Part shown: positions 7,148 to 17,671 of the stretch, one piece after another
How positions within the stretch are numbered: the first letter of the stretch is position 1
Layout of the letters: each line of letters starts with the position of its first letter
Assembly: GCA_910592205.1 (NCBI GenBank)
Contig: CAJVPJ010000231.1
Coordinates: forward strand, 1-33,307
Direction of reading: 5' to 3'
DNA: 33,307 nt
DNA from: Paraglomus occultum
Taxonomy: Eukaryota; Glomeromycota; Glomeromycetes; Paraglomerales; Paraglomeraceae
Notes under the pieces: model-generated
What the model was told of the DNA's origin: nothing
Databases searched by the model: none
The model's input: only the letters and a program-made list of their open reading frames with translations
Position numbers and translations under genes: made by a program

Positions 7148-9972
7148 ATGCAAGCCGACACAAGCGAGCCTGGGTTTGGATATTTTTTGAATACGCCTTG
7201 TCAAGCTTGGGATGCCGTTCGGTACCATGAAGCGTGGGAGGACAACAAGTTGGGTTTAGACAAGGCGACTCTAACAAGATGTTTTCAAAAACAAATACAA
7301 ATTATTAAATCACAAGGAACAGAAGAGGAAAAGGAAAATGCGACACGACTTGAAAAACAATTTAAGGTCGGCATCATTTTCGTAAGCTATAATAACTGTA
7401 GATTAGTAGCCACATTCAGTAGCCCCCCACTTTTGTCTCCGTATTTCGCTTCTCCAATACTACAGCTACCCATGGAACTGCGTCTTCGCATGGTTATGGA
7501 CTGCGTCTCCGCTATAGCCAGCTTGTGGCTTGCTAATTTGCAGGCTTTTTTTTAAAAAAAAAACCCCTTATTTTATTTTTGTAAGGTTGAATCTAAGCAA
7601 ACAAGACTAATCGATAATATCATATATGATTTTATTTTCATAAGGCTGAATCTAAGAAAGCAGGACTAATCGATAATTTTTGGTCGAAGCGTCGCAATCT
7701 TATGAAGCATGAGAGTATGATGGTTAACAGCACATTTGTATCTTGTGACGGAGTACAGATCGGTTGTATTGGTAATAATCAGGGACAGAAACGATCTTAC
7801 GAAAATCGCGAACAATCAACCGAAAGGAGAAAAAAACAAAAGCCTGTATGTACAGTATCCTTGACTATAAGTTAAATGTCTTCCTAGATTTGTTATACAC
7901 AACATAACCTTTTGAGTTATAGATCAAAACTACTATTGGAGATGGCGAGAGGCGGACTTCAGAACGAGAAATACATACATCAGAACAAAGCGTAGAAGAT
8001 GAATCAGCTGAGAAAGTTCCAACCTTCACAATCCCACTCCCTCTCCACTTTATAGTAGCAGGGATAATTCTTTTGATGATCACAACGAAGAACCAACTGA
8101 TGGATCAATTGAAACATCGCCAGTAATGCTTTTTTCATTTGTATTTATATTATGTAGTGTAGAAATTCGTTTCTAATTACATCTCTCTTATAGTCAAATG
8201 ACCACTATGAATCTGATGCAGGGATTGTACGTGACGGTGACAATAATCCTTTTATAGCGCAGACAGGAAAAGATTCAACGAAATATAAGGTTAATGTTAA
8301 TCGATAATAACTAAAATAATTAACATGACTTTGACATTGGCTAACTTGGTCCATATTATTCTGTTATTCAAGATTGTTTTGTCATGGAGTCACGCGATTG
8401 ATAACGTTGCTATAAATAATGTCTCTGAGAATGACGTAAGCATGGAGAAAGATCGTTTGTGGTATTTTACCCTGATATATTCTGATTCTGTTTTCTTTAT
8501 ATAGTGGTTAACACAGGATGGATACAACATCTCTACCGACTTTCGTAAGTTTCAAGAAGAATCTATTAAAAAATTGGAAATTAATCCGACTCTATCATAT
8601 GCGAAAGAAATTGATACGATACTGTATGTAATTTTATGCAAACTTACAAAATTTTGGTTATAATATATAATATTTAACTTTGTATATACTTCAGGTGTCT
8701 ATCATCGATTATGTATTGCAATGAACTTAAACCAGAATATCTTGGATGTTCTGGGAAGACATGGAATGAAGCTCGTCCAAGACCCTTAACTCCAAAAGAG
8801 TTGCCGACGGTTGCCGACTTAGTAATTATCGAATACAGCAGGGTAAATATCTTCCTTGATATTATTATACGCACTAGCAACCACATTAATTTGTCTATTT
8901 GACGTGTCTAGCTTTTGAATGACAAACAATCACTCAATACAAAGTGGCGTAACAATTGGGCAAAAGGGAATACATTAACAGACGAAGACAAAGGCATCTT
9001 TGATTGTGTGCAGATAGTTTCGAGAAATTTGTAAGTTCTAAATTCATAAGATGTTGTTAATGGTATTATAATACTCATTTTTTTTTGCCACAGTTTTACC
9101 TATTTGTCTTCCGTGAGTTATAATGAGAACAAAAAAATTGGACGAAGATACGTTCATCCATCGATATTGTCATCAAATTCTAGAAGAAATATTCAATCAA
9201 ACTGAACTATCATTAGTTTGGTAAGTTTCATGCAATCATTACATTATACTAGATATATGCGCTTAATTTTATTATTGAAATAAAGGGCTAATGGAGAATC
9301 CGAAAGTTCCAAAGAGAGACGTTTATTGGATGGTCATAACCATGGTAGAAAGCCAGACTTCCGGATCCTCTCAAAGATTGATGACACTGAGAGAGAGTTC
9401 GTATTCGGTGAGATAAAGCCGCATTCCCCTAATACCATAAATAAGACTATCGTTAAGTTAGCAGAATTCATGAAAGAGTCCTTGGATTTTATTATCGATA
9501 TTCACGGTTATGTTGCAGGCCTGGAAATGTATGGTATATTAATTTGTGGTAAGTCATCTCTACTATAACTTTGCTGGTGTTTGATTGCCAAACTAATAGA
9601 ATTAAAACTAAAACCAATAGGAAGCGAAATTAAAATTTTTAGTATCGATTTGGTATATGACGGCCTGTACCGCTGTAATCTATTATCGAAAGTATTGTTC
9701 CCGACGGAAAGTGCGAATTTTTTAAACATTATCACTGTAGTATCTACCTTATATTCATTATTGGTAAGAATCTTGCTTCATAATCTTCAAACAAGTTTGT
9801 TCGCAGTCTGGTCTAATTATTTTTACTTATGTAGGAAAGGGCAAGATTTACTATTGATATTATGAATTCAGCTCAATTAACAACTGAATCATCCTCCCCG
9901 CGTCACTCATATTGTCGAAATTCAAATTCATCGCCTAAAAAAATACGTGTACCGGTAGTTAGAGTTAATTAA
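7148..9972 (+). CDS. Multi-exon lineage-specific protein with C-terminal PD-(D/E)XK-like domain
   Basis: I read twelve exons: 7148-7381, 7645-7845, 7923-8122, 8194-8289, 8373-8435, 8505-8623, 8695-8842, 8912-9030, 9094-9220, 9286-9548, 9621-9763 and 9835-9972, with GT-AG introns. The final part (exons 9-12) has a nuclease-type signature: KPD with the Asp at 9355-9357, 17 residues, then G-E-I-K-P (Glu at 9410-9412, Lys at 9416-9418), a classic PD...ExK pattern. I associate this protein type with expanded families in arbuscular mycorrhizal fungi, with no known function. Exon 3 has a length that breaks the frame by one base (near 8019). Exon 9 breaks it too unless the weaker acceptor GAG at 9125-9127 is used. 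It may therefore be a decaying copy. A poly(A) signal lies 83 bp after the stop. Confidence 0.6.
7571..7677 (+). repeat. Tandem duplication of a 3' splice site region (59-bp period)
   Basis: A 48-bp block at 7571-7618 recurs at 7630-7677 with about six differences. Each copy carries a pyrimidine-rich stretch, a TAAG acceptor and the start of the same exon (GAATCTAAG). Only the second copy opens into the long exon, as the first soon meets a stop or frame change. Confidence 0.7.
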
Positions 9973-10054
9973 GTGGTGCATAAAAACTCATGTTGGGTCA
10001 AACAGTAATGTGATGGTCTTATGTCATCAATGTTGATATATGTACAGCATATTA

Positions 10055-10060
10055 AATAAA
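10055..10060 (+). terminator. Poly(A) signal AATAAA
   Basis: A canonical hexamer lies 83 bp downstream of the stop codon of the PD-(D/E)XK-like gene. Confidence 0.5.
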
Positions 10061-10737
10061 ACCATTATAATGCTGTCGTGATACTATACGTGTGGGAGCA
10101 TTCTGTAATAGCGTCTTCCTACTAATGCTACCTTTAAAAGCAGGCTTTGAATACCTACGATGCTATCGTATAGTACACACTTTTTGCTGACTTCTCACGC
10201 GATGTTGATCCGAAGGAAATCTACTGTTCGGGAAAGAATTATAATACGACTGTGTAAACGCGTTTATAGACAATTAAATAGACCGATGACTATGCAGACT
10301 TAGTAGCAAGCTCAAGTCTACAACTAAAAGTCCAGAAAAGCGGTTTAATGCTCAAACTCCTAATATTAATCAGATGTATACAGTATCAATTAATATTACA
10401 GGAATAATAAATGAACAACGATTAGATTAAATCACCAGTCAAACATTTTACTAGAATATAGAGAACTATTCTAAAGGAAGTTTGTTATTCGAATTGTAAA
10501 AATTAAATGAAATCGTAAGATCAAGCAATTAAGGACGTGCTGAAGATATTATGATAGTATGATGGATATGATGTTTTTATGAAGGAAATTCGCGGTGTTT
10601 AAATATTTTCTATGCGTTCACTGAATTATGTAAATCGTTGCCTATATCTAATATCGGGATTACAAAATAGCTGTTATAACTACGGCTGATTTGGTATTCT
10701 TCTGCGCCATGAGTTGCATACGTTGTCTCAAAAGGAA

Positions 10738-10821
10738 ACAGTTGACCTCCCATATAGTCACCCCCATAAGTCACAGGTTTTATCTGGTCCCAACTGCGTG
10801 ACTGTAGGGGAGGTCGACTGT
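10738..10821. mobile_element. 84-bp palindromic mini-element related to the element at 4348-4974
   Basis: Tips of 24 bp pair with 21 matches: ACAGTTGACCTCCC on the left, and the reverse complement of the right tip ACAGTCGACCTCCC, each followed by a GTCAC motif. TA follows the right tip; the left flank is AA. The inside (AAGTCACAGGTTTTAT) resembles the right end of the larger element near 4925, so the two belong to one family and this copy may derive from that end. Confidence 0.65.
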
Positions 10822-10994
10822 AATAACAAAAGAGCAGCTAATTATAATTTTGCTTATGCTTCTCGTTTTCGCTGTTTATCATAAGGTTAATGTTCGTTTA
10901 TTAATTTTATTTTTCTCTTCTTGGTAAATTTCATAAGTATTTTTTTCTTTATCTAGATATTTTTGATATCAATCGATTTTAAAAATGTATGGAG

Positions 10995-11094
10995 CAGTTT
11001 TTTCTCCTTATTATTTTTTTAAACATTTCTAATAAATGTCGTAGTTTTGTGGATTTGATGTAAATTAGTTTCATATTTATATTTTTATATAGAG
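10995..11094 (+). repeat. Dispersed repeat, copy 2
   Basis: Same-orientation relative of 5945-6060, with shared blocks TTTTTTCTCCTT and TGATGTAAATTAGTTT. Both copies lie downstream of a CAGTCAC-type element, which may mean they are parts of one larger family. Confidence 0.5.
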
Positions 11095-12328
11095 ATAGGC
11101 CTATTACTATATGGAATATATTACTGTTATAAAAACAACTGCAAGTAAAACTTTCATTTCAATTAAGTTTACATTTTTAATGCAGATTCAAAATGCCACT
11201 AAAATTTCAGATGTGGGCCACAACAGTGCCCTGACATTTAAAAAAATCGGTCATTCTATTCAATTTCAACAACACTAATTATATAATGTGTTTGAAAAAA
11301 AGGTAATTAGTGCTGGTAACAAAGTATTGAATATTTGCAGGTATTCTACTGACCGAAATCACGCGCTAAGCAGCTTTGGCAAATACAATTGGTATTGAAT
11401 TTGTAGCGATAGCTATTTCCGTAATAACACCTATTTGTTCCAATCTGAAATGACGACTTATGTAAACTGTTCAAAACACGGACCTACGAATAACAATGCA
11501 ATTTGACACCAAATGGATTGGAACCAGCATATACTGTACGTACATAATTTTTGGATGTGGTGTAATAGGCTTTTAATGTGCTTATCGTGTGTTGTCCTGA
11601 TTAGATATAGATGCTGAATACTTTAGTAACAAAATTAAGCCTTATTATTATTTGTACTGTAACACTATCGAAAAAGAATACCATATTAAATAAATTTAGA
11701 GTTCCAACATTTCAAATGAGCCTTTTTACATTGTATATAAGCAGATGTAATTTCTCTAACCAAATTTCATGAACCTCGCGTCCTTGGTTCTTCTACAATT
11801 TTTTTCTTTTATTATTGCACACAAGTAGCTCTTTGAGAACCAGGGGATGTACTACTCTTGTTCTGATGGTTGCATCGCTAAAGTCCACACATCATTTATT
11901 GCAAATGTGCGTATCAGAATGTACCATTGCCGTGGTAAATTGTTTTAAGTGATGCTTTTATAAAAAATAATTCCGTCCCATCAAACATTCAGCAACACGT
12001 CTCGAATATCTTGAAAAATGTACTGCCTTTTACCGTATCGACTAAAGTACAACATACTTCGCCCACACGGACGGATACTGTGATTTTGGGAAAAACGTAC
12101 TGAATCTTATGAGGAACGTATTTAATAGTGGGTTGCATTCGTCCAATATTCGAGCTTATTGGCCTTGATGATGCATTACTTTCGCGCGACAATTACAAAA
12201 AATCGCATGTAATGGAAGAGGACTATGTTTAGAAAACCATTTCCTGCTATCTCCATTAAGGTTAAGATGCTTGTTACGTTGTTATCACTTTAATAAAAAA
12301 TATTCCCGCCTAATACACAGGCCAACAA

Positions 12329-12334
12329 TTTATT
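12329..12334 (-). terminator. Poly(A) signal AATAAA for the hydrolase gene
   Basis: The minus strand reads AATAAA about 84 bp beyond the stop codon, a usual distance for a fungal 3' UTR. Confidence 0.5.
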
Positions 12335-12417
12335 AAGAATAATTATTTAAATAAAAGTGAAGAAACCAGCTAGTCAGTTAGCTCAGTCAGACACAACATT
12401 CTCTGGATTTCTAGAAT

Positions 12418-14526
12418 CTATGCGTGTTTTCCATCATGGTGTAAATGCTTTATCCATTTTTCAATACCAATAGCTTGATATTGCGAACGAGGTGAGGTAA
12501 ATAAATGGTATACGTGATGCCCGCCCTTTACACATATAAATAACAGTTAGGTCATGATAACAATCGTAATTATAAAAAGTGCCATGTGACGTACCGGGAT
12601 TTGGACAAACTGAATCTCCGATTTTGACACTAAAACAAGTAAAATTTCTAGTTAGAAACGTTTTTTATTACTCAATCATCCATTTCATCCATTTCGCGTG
12701 CGTTGTATCCTACCCTTCCTGAACTGCTCGATAAAATTTCTTGATAATTGGAACGGAACTAGATTATCGCGATCCCCACTATATCCGAGTAAATCATAAA
12801 ATGCGCGTTAAATAATTTTCATGGTAGGATCAATATCGATCATAGCAAACAAACTTACTGGAATACTAGAAATGGTACCGAATCGGGTTTTATATTATGT
12901 ATCGGCGAATGCAGCTTTAAAAAGTCCTCATTGCTCTTATCCAATTTGGCAATGTCTTTTGCAAAATGTTCGGGAAAGTTTGTGTTCCAGACCATTGTCT
13001 CATTAGTAACATCCGTTATAGCGTTAATTAGAACAGATGCCTGTACACTCGTGTCTACCAATTCGAAACCAGGCTGATACTCTGCATTATTTGGTGTCAG
13101 AGCAACAAGCGCAGCGAGATGACCACCAGCACCGTCACCTTTTAAATATCATAACATCACATCATAGTATCAGTCAAATATTACTTGAAACGTGATATAA
13201 ACAACAAATGAGTATACAAACCACCGACTATGATAAAGTTAGGATCTCCTCCGAAGTTTTTGATGCTTTTCTTTACCCATCGTAAGGCACGTTTTGCATC
13301 AATCAGCTGTGCTGGATACGGAGCAACCGAAGCAAGACGGTAGTTTATCGCAACGACGACCTGAGAGAGTTTCATCGTGGTTCAGTCAGGTGATGTTCAA
13401 ATAACCTGCAGATTTACTGAAAATGAAAACTGCTTACAAGACCAGATTCGGCTAAATGGCGGATCAATGGATACGGCGATGTTTTGTCACCTCTTATCCA
13501 TCCGCCTCCATGAATGAATAACTGATTGGAAATCAATTTTAGTATTGTAGTAAAACCCGTGATACAAGCAGACTAATGCATAAATACTCACAAAAACGGG
13601 CTTCAAGGTTGCCGAAGTATCTCTACGAGTGTAAATGTCGAGTGACAAGAATTGCTTTTCATCGACGTCCTCCCTTTGTTCGGCTAACTCTTGATCAGTA
13701 CAATATACAACTGTGAATAGCAAAAAGTTTAATCAATCCGTTATTAATACCCTTGCCATCCAAAAAGGTAAAGATTCCTAAACGTACTTACTATCGGCGT
13801 AAAGTATTACGTCTTTTGGAATATATAACGGATTGACAAGCTGATTCCAAAAAGTATCGCTAAAAATTAACGAAAATTTTAATTTAGCTTCAAGCCAGCA
13901 AGCTCATTAGCAAAAAAAAATTTTTTTTTACCTAGTAAGAATTGGTAATTCTACTTCATCACAGTAGTCCTTTATCGCCTCGTGTATGGTCAGCCTTGCT
14001 TCATATCCTGATACGACCAAAAACCATGTTACAGCAACAGGGCATGTCATTCTTGAGAGAATTTCACCACACATGCTAATGCCTACCATCTAAGAAGATG
14101 ACGACGAGACCAATCATCGTCAAGATGTCTAATACAAAAAAAGCCTGAGATAACCAAGTCCCTACCAATAGGCAGCAAGATGAGTAAGCAAGTGATGTTT
14201 CCCAACAAGAAGACAATATCTATCCACTCTAAACGACCTGGCGTTTGTACTTACTAAAAACTCCACAGAAAGAGGCAAGCACTTTAATGCCTATCTTAAA
14301 CAAGATAAACAGCAAAGGCCACTCTGAAACCCAAGAATATGCATATACGGTAATGTACTGCAATCGTCGTGCAGTTGGCAGGGTGCCCTCAACGGAGGCA
14401 AAAGCCAATCCGCCAATTACGAATACGCTAATGTAATCTTGAGAAATTAGGTAAGTGGCGAGCTTTAAAAGAAAGAAAGAGTGAACTAGTATACTCACAG
14501 AACAGCGCAATACTTAAAGCTAGCAT
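12418..14526 (-). CDS. Membrane-anchored alpha/beta hydrolase (esterase/lipase-like), nucleophile Ser replaced by Gly
   Basis: Twelve exons join without a frame break (14499-14526, 14255-14437, 14087-14128, 13932-14007, 13792-13859, 13592-13710, 13438-13521, 13222-13360, 12859-13138, 12714-12778, 12595-12629, 12418-12525), giving 408 residues. Residues 1 to about 85 contain several hydrophobic helices, so the protein is probably membrane-bound. The hydrolase part has the oxyanion-hole motif HGGGW (about 176-180), a VVVAINYRL strand, the elbow G-D-G-A-G-G (about 247-252) where the family has G-D-S-A-G-G, an acid residue in HGDRD (about 340-344), and a catalytic His in PGGHH (about 376). Thus acid and base remain but the Ser codon (13131-13133) is GGT. 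The family hydrolyses ester bonds; this copy may be inactive or a binder. It is divergent from the Pin4-like gene. Confidence 0.85.
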
Positions 14527-15361
14527 TATCGAGTGTCAAAGAGAAGAAAGAAAATTTTCAAAGAAATCTACGAATCTGCATCAAGATCATAGTATTCGAA
14601 ACACACCTTTTAAGTATTAAATGATCTGCCTCGAACGTGTGAATCGATTTCTTTTAAACAAGTGCAAGATTTTCGAAATTCCACGTGTACTTCTCGAAGC
14701 TCAACGCAAGCACCTGATGTTGACATATAAGGAACGACATTATTTGACGAATAAACAAAACTTTATTTTGTGTGGGTAATTGACGAGCTTGGTTAGGTTG
14801 CGCAGTCGATTTATTGTCATTATTGTTACTATTATTATAGAGGCATTAAAATCTCAATCTCGCAATCTACCGCTGACGCGCGCAGTGTCTATAAAAACTC
14901 TTTTTAAAATACGTTTAATACTAATTATTGTATTTTTTATCTGCCCCGTTTGCCGCAACAGTATAATTAACTGTGCTTCGTTAATCCTACACGCTATTGG
15001 TTGCATGGAGTATTAAACATGACTAATAGCATTTCTGACCCATTTCGACATTTCGAACCCCCTTTAATCAATAGGGCGAGTAAAGCCACAATCATATTGG
15101 GGATTTGCAAAGACGCAGCATCTCTTTAATCCATATCTTTTTATTATTCGGCATCAATCACCTCCACTTTTGACTCAACCTCACAGTGTTACGTAATGCA
15201 CACACCGTTTCTTTATGTTTCACGACCTCGCAGAAAATACTTACAAAACCCTTGAATCGTATCATATGATTGCATTCTCTTCGCATTGTTTTTTTTTCTC
15301 GCTTGCGTAGGTGGCATACACTCTCACTTCATCTCCACCAAAGAAAAAACATTGCCACATA
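14527..15361. other. Divergent intergenic region
   Basis: This 835-bp stretch between the hydrolase (minus) and the Pin4-like gene (plus) should hold both promoters. A pyrimidine run followed by a TAG at about 15290-15310 looks like an intron acceptor, so a non-coding 5' exon for the Pin4-like gene is possible. No gene is seen. Confidence 0.45.
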
Positions 15362-17083
15362 ATGGGTGACGACTTTGAACTCTCTTTTGAGGATCAATTT
15401 GAAGACCACGCTGTCGACTCTGACACTCCATCCCGGTCAAATTCCCTCAAACTCAAAAAAGGGAATACTGACAGTCAACGCAGAAGAGAAAAGCGACGGT
15501 CGAAGGTAAGGAAAAACTAAACCTCGGATGGGGTCCTTGGTGCATTCCTAATTTTCATATGGCATGTAGTGCTTATTATACGATCACGTCATTCTGCTTT
15601 AACTTATTTCCGAGCAGCTTTGGTATGAGAAGACGTCTCAACCAGCAAGTGACAGCGAGGCCAGTACAGGTGCTCAAGAAACGATTCCAACAGCGATTGT
15701 CATTAAAAACATTCCCTTTTCCATAAAGCGAGACGCGCTTCTTGCTATCCTCGTAAGTTTCTTTGTCAAATATTCTATCTCCGTTCCATGTTTCCTCCTC
15801 GAAATTATCTTGAGATAATCTTCATGTTGAAAATCGATTATTAGAATAATCTCGATATCCCAAGACCTTATGCATTCAATTATCACTTCGATAATGGTGT
15901 ATTTAGAGGTTTGGCCTTTGCAAACTACCGAACTCCTGAAGAAACAGATCTTGTAGTGTCGGCACTGAACGGCTACGAGGTTGCCGGTAGGAAACTCAGA
16001 GTAGAGTACAAACGTGTTCTGCCTGCTGCAGAGAGAGAGGCGAAAGAGAGAGAAAAGGCAGAGAAAGCAAAGGCAGAAAAAGAAAAGGCAGAACAGGATG
16101 TACGAGAAAAAGACAAAATCGTAAAAGAAAACGCTAATCTTAAACCGGAAAAAATGGAAAATGGAAAACTAGACAAGACATTGGCTGATAGGAAAAGTCC
16201 AGGTATGAATAAGAAATTGGTCGTTTAATCTTTTACCATATAGGCACTTATTACATTGACTATTCATCAGAGCCCACAAATCTCGACCTTAATGATCCCG
16301 AGACGCTCAAATTCTATGACCAAGTTATTATTTTCCGTGACGACAAAAGCCGTGAAGAACTGGCCTTTTCCAAGACGTTAACGCCTTCTCAGCGACGCAC
16401 AGTACATTTGATTGCTCAGAAACTTGGGCTGTTCGATTACAGCGAGGGTGATGGTGATGAGAAAGTGCTGAGGATAGTGCGCAAACCCGCTTCAGCCGCT
16501 ATTAATATCAAGGTACCTTTCAGTCGTTTTCTTCCATTGATAACGAGACATGTGGTTGATATGATGGCTGATACTTGAATATTTTAATAACTTATCTGGC
16601 ACCCCTGTTTCTTTGTTGTTTATAAACGTTCAGCAGACACCCTCTCGTAATGGATCTTACGGCAGACGAGCAGCAGCACAATTGTTTGCAAACGCTACAG
16701 GCATGTCAGAAAGTCCTTCCAATAGAACACTGAGAGGTGGCGAAGCGTCGCCGTTATCGCGATCGCCTTTCAGAAGATCTTGGATGTAAGTTGACTTTGC
16801 CAATGTGTTATGCAATGTCGCTTCATGGCTGCGCATGTTTACTAATAATATCTTCCTTTTTTGTGAACTTAGCGCCGACGGTACGCCGATTGTTTTCCCA
16901 ATTCGGCAACCTCGGGGACCCGATCCAACACAGAATTTTGCTTTTCGTCCGTCTCGGTTGCACACATCTTCGATTGCATTTGGAGTAGTCGACGATTCTG
17001 ATGCAGCGTCCGATTATTCCGAACATAGAAGATCGGGCCTTTTTGATGTTCACGCACCTACATTTCAATCGATTGTTTCGTAG
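15362..17083 (+). CDS. RRM + R3H RNA-binding protein, Pin4/Mdt1-like (Cip1/Cip2 type)
   Basis: Six exons (15362-15505, 15618-15752, 15845-16202, 16244-16512, 16634-16785, 16873-17083) join in frame to 422 residues. Order of parts: an acidic/Ser-rich start with a basic cluster, an RRM at residues about 72-145 (AIVIKNIPF as RNP2, a fungal Pin4-style YAFNYHFDNG, and GLAFANY as RNP1), a highly charged Lys/Glu helix (about 150-200), an R3H domain (about 225-305, including LTPSQRRTVHLIAQKLGL), and a disordered tail with a RQPRGPD motif seen in this family. Yeast Pin4/Mdt1 and fission yeast Cip proteins act in mRNA regulation after stress and in cell-cycle control. I chose ATG 15362 as the first ATG in frame. 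The tail's Ser/Thr sites suggest phospho-control, which is inference. Confidence 0.85.
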
Positions 17084-17671
17084 TGTGTCTGCCCTCTCTT
17101 GGGGAATCCACCTTTAATATAGAACATTCGCATTGGCAATATGGTTATGGTGCATCATTTAACGACTATTGATGATCTGGTGTCTGTTCATTATTTTTTT
17201 TTTCAAGAAAAAAGAAATTTTGGCAACCTTTATTATTATTTTATTATTCGACATAGCTTCCGTATCTTTCCCCTCTCCTGCCATACTAGAATCTAAAATA
17301 CTTACTGATCATTGTTTTCGCATATTCCATCATGCCCGTTTTTTTCGGGTAACTAAATATTCTAAAATTGTAAACGCCCCCCAGATGTAACTTGTAGTTT
17401 AACTGAAAATCTTTAAAAAAACATCCTATAGACGCATCCTTTCTCACAAAGAATGCTTTAGTGGCATCAGATGATATTATTAGGTGAAGCCATTGTGTTA
17501 AACAATAAATCCACTACAATAGAACTATACAATTGTTTCTTTGTTAAGAGCGCCACAGTGTTGTGCCTCATTTATCATATGACTTCGTGGCACGATAGTG
17601 GCTTGCGCATACTTAAAGTAGAAAATCGTTTCTGTCCACAAAGCTCGCTTTCTCCGCTAATTGTTCTTCAT
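17084..17671. other. Intergenic spacer between the Pin4-like gene and symplekin
   Basis: AT-rich DNA of 588 bp with no recognisable gene. It should contain the 3' UTR of the Pin4-like gene and the promoter of symplekin. No clear TATA box or poly(A) signal could be assigned; an AATAAA occurs at about 17504 but is over 400 bp from the stop. Confidence 0.4.

Larger units (their letters stand above)
9973..12328. other. 2.3-kb gene-free interval with repeats
   Basis: I see no coding exon here. It holds a 3' UTR with poly(A) signal, an 84-bp hairpin element (10738-10821) and the second copy of a dispersed repeat (10995-11094). The one minus-strand ORF (11989-12192, 67 codons) shows no family resemblance or splice context. 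Confidence 0.5.

Noticed and set aside
11989-12192. 67-codon minus-strand ORF
   Set aside because: Short, no recognisable motif and no splice sites joining it to the hydrolase gene.
12661-12778. Apparent frameshift near the end of the hydrolase gene
   Set aside because: A GTAGGA donor at 12713 and a TTTTAG acceptor before 12629 restore the frame exactly and lead to the expected PGGHH motif.
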